From Roseivirga sp. UBA6061 (GTDB lineage: Bacteria; Bacteroidota; Bacteroidia; Cytophagales; Cyclobacteriaceae), in contig DIYF01000065.1 in the NCBI GenBank assembly GCA_002427745.1, forward strand, positions 10,158 to 38,465: DNA of 28,308 nt. The letters run 5' to 3'. The notes beneath the pieces were generated by a model that ran no database searches, was not told where the DNA came from, and worked only from the letters and a program-made list of their open reading frames with translations. Numbering within the stretch: position 1 is the stretch's first letter; each line of letters opens with the position of its first letter. The translations under genes were made by a program, and so were the position numbers. Shown here piece after piece: positions 23,772 through 28,308 of the stretch.

Positions 23772-25193
23772 ATGATCATGAAAGCAGCCTTAATACATGT
23801 ATTCTCTCTTCAGCGTGTCCTCAGGGTCATGCTGGCAGGATGCTTTATAGTATTTAGCTTTCTTGTTATCTATGTATTAGGCCTGATTGGTGCTGCTCTG
23901 TTGTTATCTCTTCCTGTACTCTTTTATGGAGTAAGTTATCTGGCAAAAAAGCCTAAACAGGCCGTATGGCTGGTGCTGATACTGAGCTTTCTTTCGCCTG
24001 GCCTTACCCGCTATGTACCCGGCCCCTGGGGCTTGACTATTGATATACTATTGGCCCTGTCCTGGCTGAGTATTCTGCTCAATAAGAAAATTAAGGTTAA
24101 ATGGAAGCACGCTAAAAACCCGGTCGTCTGGGTTTCGCTTATCTGGATGGGCTATCTGGCCTTTGAAATGGTCAATCCTGCTGGTAACGGACCGATTGCC
24201 TGGTTTTATGCCATGAGGGGAATCGGCTTTTATCAGGCACTATCTGTACCACTGGTATTTCTGTTGTTCAGAAAAGAAAAGGACTTTCAGCGTTTTCTGC
24301 ACCTCTTAATCCTTCTCTCACTGGCCGGTACAGCCTGGGGACTGAAGCAACAGATTTTCGGAGTGGATGCTGCCGAGTATCGCTGGTTATACGATGAAAA
24401 TCATCACGAAGAGCATGTACTTCACGGGGTACTGCGGGTTTTCTCTTTTTACAGCGATGCCGGTGCTTTTGGCGCTTCACAAGCTATGATGTCACTGATG
24501 TGCGCCATACTATTTACCGGACCATTCAAGCAAAAGAAGAAGATATTCTACCTGGCTTGCGCCCTGATTTTCCTGATAGGTTTCGCCATATCAGGCACAC
24601 GGGGAGCACTTGCAGTACCCCTGGCCGGTGGCATTGCCTACCTGATCGTGATCCGGAATTTCAGGATTCTGATTGCAGGAGCCAGTGCCATTGTTATCGT
24701 CTTTTGCATTCTTAAATACACTTTTCTCTTTCAGGGAGTAGAACAGGTCAGGCGTATGCGCACCGCCCTCGACCCCAACAACAAGTCCCTTTCTGTAAGA
24801 CTGGACAATCAAAAGACCTTTGCGCGCTATCTGGCCAACAAGCCTTTTGGTGGTGGCGTAGGGACAGCGGGTTTCTGGGGAGCCCGCTTTAACCCTGAGT
24901 CATTGATGGCCAACACTGCTACGGATAGCTGGTATGTGAAAATCTGGGCAGAAACAGGGGTAGTTGGATTAGTGCTTCATGTATCGATTCTTGGATTTAT
25001 ACTGGGTAAGGGAGGTAAAACCTGTATGCTTCTCCGCGACCCTAAAAAGAAGGTCTGTGCCTCTGCCCTCTTTGCTGCCATTACCGGGATAATCTTTGCC
25101 AGTTATGGCAACCAGGTATTCGGGCAGATGCCCACAGGAATCATTATGAACCTGGCCATCCCCTTTCTGTTTCTTATACCCAAATGGAAGTAG
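23772..25193 (+). CDS. O-antigen ligase / polymerase family membrane protein
   Basis: This protein of about 473 residues has 10-12 membrane helices. A large periplasmic loop (about 195-240, including WLYDENHHEEHVLHG and FSFYSDAGAFGASQ) and the signature SGTRGALAVPLAGG are typical of the Wzy/WaaL fold, which polymerises or ligates lipid-linked sugars on the periplasmic side. A second loop holds RLDNQKTFARYLANKPFGGGVGT. A TTG at 23763 is the longest start, but ATGs at 23772 and 23778 are more likely and both fall in a dyad. No other sugar gene is adjacent. It probably polymerises the product of the 11181-17129 operon, which lacks a Wzy of its own in this window. Confidence 0.88.
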   Translation: MIMKAALIHVFSLQRVLRVMLAGCFIVFSFLVIYVLGLIGAALLLSLPVLFYGVSYLAKKPKQAVWLVLILSFLSPGLTRYVPGPWGLTIDILLALSWLSILLNKKIKVKWKHAKNPVVWVSLIWMGYLAFEMVNPAGNGPIAWFYAMRGIGFYQALSVPLVFLLFRKEKDFQRFLHLLILLSLAGTAWGLKQQIFGVDAAEYRWLYDENHHEEHVLHGVLRVFSFYSDAGAFGASQAMMSLMCAILFTGPFKQKKKIFYLACALIFLIGFAISGTRGALAVPLAGGIAYLIVIRNFRILIAGASAIVIVFCILKYTFLFQGVEQVRRMRTALDPNNKSLSVRLDNQKTFARYLANKPFGGGVGTAGFWGARFNPESLMANTATDSWYVKIWAETGVVGLVLHVSILGFILGKGGKTCMLLRDPKKKVCASALFAAITGIIFASYGNQVFGQMPTGIIMNLAIPFLFLIPKWK

Positions 25194-25260
25194 AAGACCG
25201 GATATCATCAGGAAATACCCATGAATACGAAAACTGAGGTGCTCTTATGTATCGATAGGT

Positions 25261-28017
25261 CTAAGCCTCTCCATTGATAAAGTCCAGTAAGGCTTTTTCA
25301 CAATGCTCCTGGTCCAGTTTCCAAAAACTATATGGCATAGGAAAAGTACGAATACCTGCGCGGTGCAGTACTTTGTAAGTGCTTAGTGCCAATCCCTCTT
25401 TAAAGACACCAGGATAACCAATCAAATCTACGGCAACAATCTTTTCTCCCCGGATAACTGCCAGGTCGAGCGATAAGTCAGCTACCTCATAGCCCACTTT
25501 TAGCGTGAGATCATGAGGGGCCATGGCCTTGATAACCTGATCCAAAAACACGTCATATACATCATTGAGCACCGCACCTTTTCGTGGCTCACTGGCAGCT
25601 TCTGCAAGAAAAAGCCTTAAATAGGCATCAGCTTTTAGTTTCGTGAGATCGAAAGATGTATAGACCTTCATGGTAGACTTAGCTCTTGTAACACTAACAT
25701 TAAATACATCCGCTCTATTGAGATGATTAAAACCTGTCGCATGACTTGAATTATCCAGAGCAAAGGACAAGAACATAATATCCCGCTCTTCACCCTGGAA
25801 GGAATGTGCTGTACCACAGAGTATATCATGCTTATGTATAGCGTCCAGACTCAGATTCTCAAGGATCATCGTGTTGATTCGATCCACCTGATCTCTAAAT
25901 GGTGATAAAATGCCCAGAGACCGGCTCAAATGTGCATCCAGATCTTTTTCTTCCCTGATAAGCATCTGAATATCAGCCAAAATCCGATTAGCTTCATGTT
26001 CATTGAACCCCTGAGTATTTCTTGATCCCTCAACAATTATATGCTCAATGTTATTCCGTGAATGGTCTTCAGGAATAACATTCATAATTCTCAGTCCATC
26101 TCCGTAAAAGTGTTTGTTACTAAAGCGGATCAGGTCAGGGAGACTGCGATAATGCTCGTTCAAAAAAGTGACCTGTTCCTGACTCTTGAGCGCATTGTCA
26201 ACAAAATCTAAAATGCTGTTATTTCTGTAGTCAAGAGAGCCATCTGTATCTTCTAATCCATATTTCTTTTGTAAAACATGTTGGGCAGTCCCTGACAGAA
26301 AAGAAACATGTCTTAACTGCTTAGGGTCGCCTACAATGACCGTACGATTCGCCCGGTAGATTGCAGGCAAACAGCTGGCCACGTCACATTGAGTTGCCTC
26401 ATCAATAATCACTACATCAAAAAGCTCAGGCTGAAAAGGGAGCACTTTATGAAGGTCTGACAGTTTACAAAGCCAGATGGGAAATGCATTAAACATCGTT
26501 CCGAAATTCAACTCGGAAAAAAGTAATTCTCTTTTACCAGAAGTTCGGGCTCGGATTGCATTGAGAAGCTTTCTAACTGTCTTGCGGTCTTTGAGCAGGG
26601 AATCTGTAATTCTCAATTCGAAAAGCAATTCGATGTACTCCCTGATCAGGCGCGTATTCTTAGCAAGTGCCTGCATGTATTCATCTGCTACCAACCAATG
26701 CGGCTTTTTTTGGTCGGTAAGCCAATGTATGTATTTAAGCCTTAAAGCGTCAAAGAAAGACTCCGGGTTTGATTTCGCCAACCGTTCACCCCACCTATTC
26801 TCATGCCTTATCAGTGAATCATATTCCTTCTTACACTTCTTAATCAGGTTATTTGTAGCATGAATACCTACTTCCATGGCATCTGCAACCTGACCATCTA
26901 TTCTCATCGCATCCCGGGCAGCTTTGGTTCGAAAACCTCCCAGAATTTCAGTCATACGAGCCTTTAACTTTTTTAAATAGTCCCGTTTTCCTGCTCGTAC
27001 GGTAGCTTTTTTAATACCGAGATCATGCTCAATCTTTGACTCGATTACATCTACGGCCTGATCCGTTTTCGATACAATAAGTACTGACTTACCCCGACTC
27101 ATATACTCTATAGCCAGAGAAGCAATAGTAAAGGATTTACCTGTCCCCGGAGGACCAATGGCCATACTCAGTGGGTATTTGTGTGCATTTTTGATGATGC
27201 TCTTTTGAGCTTCATTCAGCACGCCCGGAACATGCCCTGTCCTGGTTTTAAATAAAGGTGCATATACTTCCTGTCCAAACAGCGCTTTGACAGAGTCAGG
27301 AAGCTCCATATGCTCATTGGCCATAGCAGCAAGTTCCGTCATAATACCCTGCGTATCACTAGAACGTTTGATAAGGCAAAGCCCTGCTGCCGGTACTACC
27401 TGAAAACGGCCTTCTTTGATATGCTTTCGCGAATAAAGCCGCTTGATAGTTTTCTCAACATTCAATGTAGGGTATAACAGAAGATCTTCTGCGCTAAGGT
27501 TCTCATAAGACCTCTCGAGAATGGACCTGAGCTTCCCAAGAGAGCCAAAGCCAAAACCATCAGCGGGAACTTCATGACTTATCAGAGACCGAATATCTTC
27601 TTCTGTTTTCCTGATACCAGACAGAGGTTCAAGATTAATGAGTCGCTTTCCAGGATCAATACTTATCGAATAGCCATCTTCATATCTCGCAAGCTGTACT
27701 TCATTCAGAAACAAAGGTGCACAAATACGCTGCTGCCTGCCGTTTATAGTAGTACCAAACCCTACTACAAAAAAGGAAGCATAGTACAGACCTTTCTCCT
27801 GACTGTATAAGCTCAAAACCCCATCTAGTTTCTCACCCAGTTCATCCGGAATGGGCAGATAAGGCATTTTACCATTCAGCAGTTGCTCTTTGCCCTCAAA
27901 GAGGTATCGCTGCTCTACCTTTCGGCCGAAGAAATTATCCAGCTGCGTAGTGCGGGTATCAAGGCGGTAACAATCCCTGAAATATGACAGGGCGGATTTA
28001 ATAGGAATCACAGACAC
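25261..28017 (-). CDS. SF1 (AAA_11/AAA_12) helicase with C-terminal nuclease-like domain
   Basis: This 918-residue protein of the DNA2/NAM7 group has an N-terminal region of about 270 residues of unknown fold. The helicase motifs follow in order: Walker A GPPGTGKS (K294), a helical insert (about 345-500), Walker B VVIIDEATQ (D539/E540), motif III VGDPKQLRH, motif IV LNEHYRSLP, motif V GTAHSFQGEERD and motif VI SVTRAKS. Residues of about 825-918 resemble a Vsr/DUF559-like endonuclease fold (SLDLAVIRGEKIVAVDLIG), but the usual Glu-X-Lys is not obvious. The start is GTG at 28017, because an in-frame TGA lies directly before it. Similar helicase-nuclease proteins occur in anti-phage systems, so defence is a reasonable inference. 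Confidence 0.88.
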   Translation of the reverse strand: MSVIPIKSALSYFRDCYRLDTRTTQLDNFFGRKVEQRYLFEGKEQLLNGKMPYLPIPDELGEKLDGVLSLYSQEKGLYYASFFVVGFGTTINGRQQRICAPLFLNEVQLARYEDGYSISIDPGKRLINLEPLSGIRKTEEDIRSLISHEVPADGFGFGSLGKLRSILERSYENLSAEDLLLYPTLNVEKTIKRLYSRKHIKEGRFQVVPAAGLCLIKRSSDTQGIMTELAAMANEHMELPDSVKALFGQEVYAPLFKTRTGHVPGVLNEAQKSIIKNAHKYPLSMAIGPPGTGKSFTIASLAIEYMSRGKSVLIVSKTDQAVDVIESKIEHDLGIKKATVRAGKRDYLKKLKARMTEILGGFRTKAARDAMRIDGQVADAMEVGIHATNNLIKKCKKEYDSLIRHENRWGERLAKSNPESFFDALRLKYIHWLTDQKKPHWLVADEYMQALAKNTRLIREYIELLFELRITDSLLKDRKTVRKLLNAIRARTSGKRELLFSELNFGTMFNAFPIWLCKLSDLHKVLPFQPELFDVVIIDEATQCDVASCLPAIYRANRTVIVGDPKQLRHVSFLSGTAQHVLQKKYGLEDTDGSLDYRNNSILDFVDNALKSQEQVTFLNEHYRSLPDLIRFSNKHFYGDGLRIMNVIPEDHSRNNIEHIIVEGSRNTQGFNEHEANRILADIQMLIREEKDLDAHLSRSLGILSPFRDQVDRINTMILENLSLDAIHKHDILCGTAHSFQGEERDIMFLSFALDNSSHATGFNHLNRADVFNVSVTRAKSTMKVYTSFDLTKLKADAYLRLFLAEAASEPRKGAVLNDVYDVFLDQVIKAMAPHDLTLKVGYEVADLSLDLAVIRGEKIVAVDLIGYPGVFKEGLALSTYKVLHRAGIRTFPMPYSFWKLDQEHCEKALLDFINGEA

Positions 28018-28308
28018 TCAGTTAACAGAGCTAATCTAAAAAGTAAATTTTAAAGGGCGCAGTCACGGTCTCACTTATCTGTGAAAGCCTGGCATTTTAC
28101 ATAAAGTCATTTTGTAACCCTATGGTTACAAACATGAATTAGCAGACTTTCATCCATGTAGGTCACCGTTGATTTTCTAAATATTTTAAGACTATAATAC
28201 ATTCTTTTAAGCATTGATAATCAATCACTTAAGCATCTACCATAGTCCTCCCCTAATGACAGCCTGAAAATTTTTATTTATTAAAACTGCAATTACGAAT
28301 AAAATAAT
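28018..28308. promoter_or_regulatory. Helicase upstream region with two dyads
   Basis: No gene is seen. TTTGTAACC-CTAT-GGTTACAAA (28111-28132) is a perfect 9-bp inverted repeat about 95 bp before the helicase start, looking like an operator. ATTGAT-A-ATCAAT (28213-28225) is a second palindrome, lying between two TTAAGCAT direct repeats. The 28140-28308 stretch is AT-rich. The promoter of the helicase probably lies here. Confidence 0.5.

Overview
The window is about 28 kb of an accessory-type chromosomal region from a member of the Bacteroidota, most likely a Cytophagales-like marine or soil gliding bacterium (phylum well supported, order inferred). The evidence is a LruC/DUF4842 lipoprotein, a TPR histidine kinase paired with a LytTR regulator, start regions with weak Shine-Dalgarno signals, a few TAnnTTTG-type promoter elements, lipoproteins with an acidic +2 region, and moderate GC content. 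No RNA genes, CRISPR array, transposase or phage gene was seen.

Layout. 1-2348: a 7-bp tandem repeat at the edge, an unknown exported protein (minus), a DUF6265 protein (plus) and a DUF427 gene (minus) broken by an in-frame TGA at a conserved Trp position. 2516-5793: a stand-alone receiver protein followed 6 bp later by a LruC surface lipoprotein, a strong hairpin, then a 216-residue beta-rich protein almost free of Lys and Arg. 5804-10141: an MFS transporter (minus), an unknown secreted protein (plus) and a 783-residue GAF-domain protein (minus). 10307-10894: two tandem 91-residue paralogues. 11181-17129: a tight polysaccharide operon with an initiating sugar transferase, an acyltransferase, a half-length TolC-like protein, a Wzz/GumC-like co-polymerase with a degenerate kinase domain, and a glycosyltransferase. 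17124-17936: thiol peroxidase (minus) and a small membrane protein (plus).

17993-23281, all on the minus strand, looks like one regulatory module. A 144-residue protein, a TPR histidine kinase and a LytTR response regulator are translationally coupled by 20-bp and 14-bp overlaps. They are followed by a 155-residue acidic protein and a signal-less class 3 lipase. Upstream of each of the last two genes lies an array of three direct repeats (core CGAATG) spaced exactly 21 bp, as expected for LytTR binding sites, so the regulator probably controls both. Divergent from the module is the remnant of a 52-residue lipoprotein with two compensating homopolymer frameshifts. Its tail matches the C-terminal tail of the 144-residue protein.

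23772-25193 is an O-antigen-ligase-type polymerase that may serve the polysaccharide operon. 25261-28017 (minus) is a large SF1 helicase with a C-terminal nuclease-like domain, which may be a defence gene. The most promising undescribed system is the 17993-23658 module of sensor kinase, LytTR regulator, boxes, lipase and shared-tail proteins.
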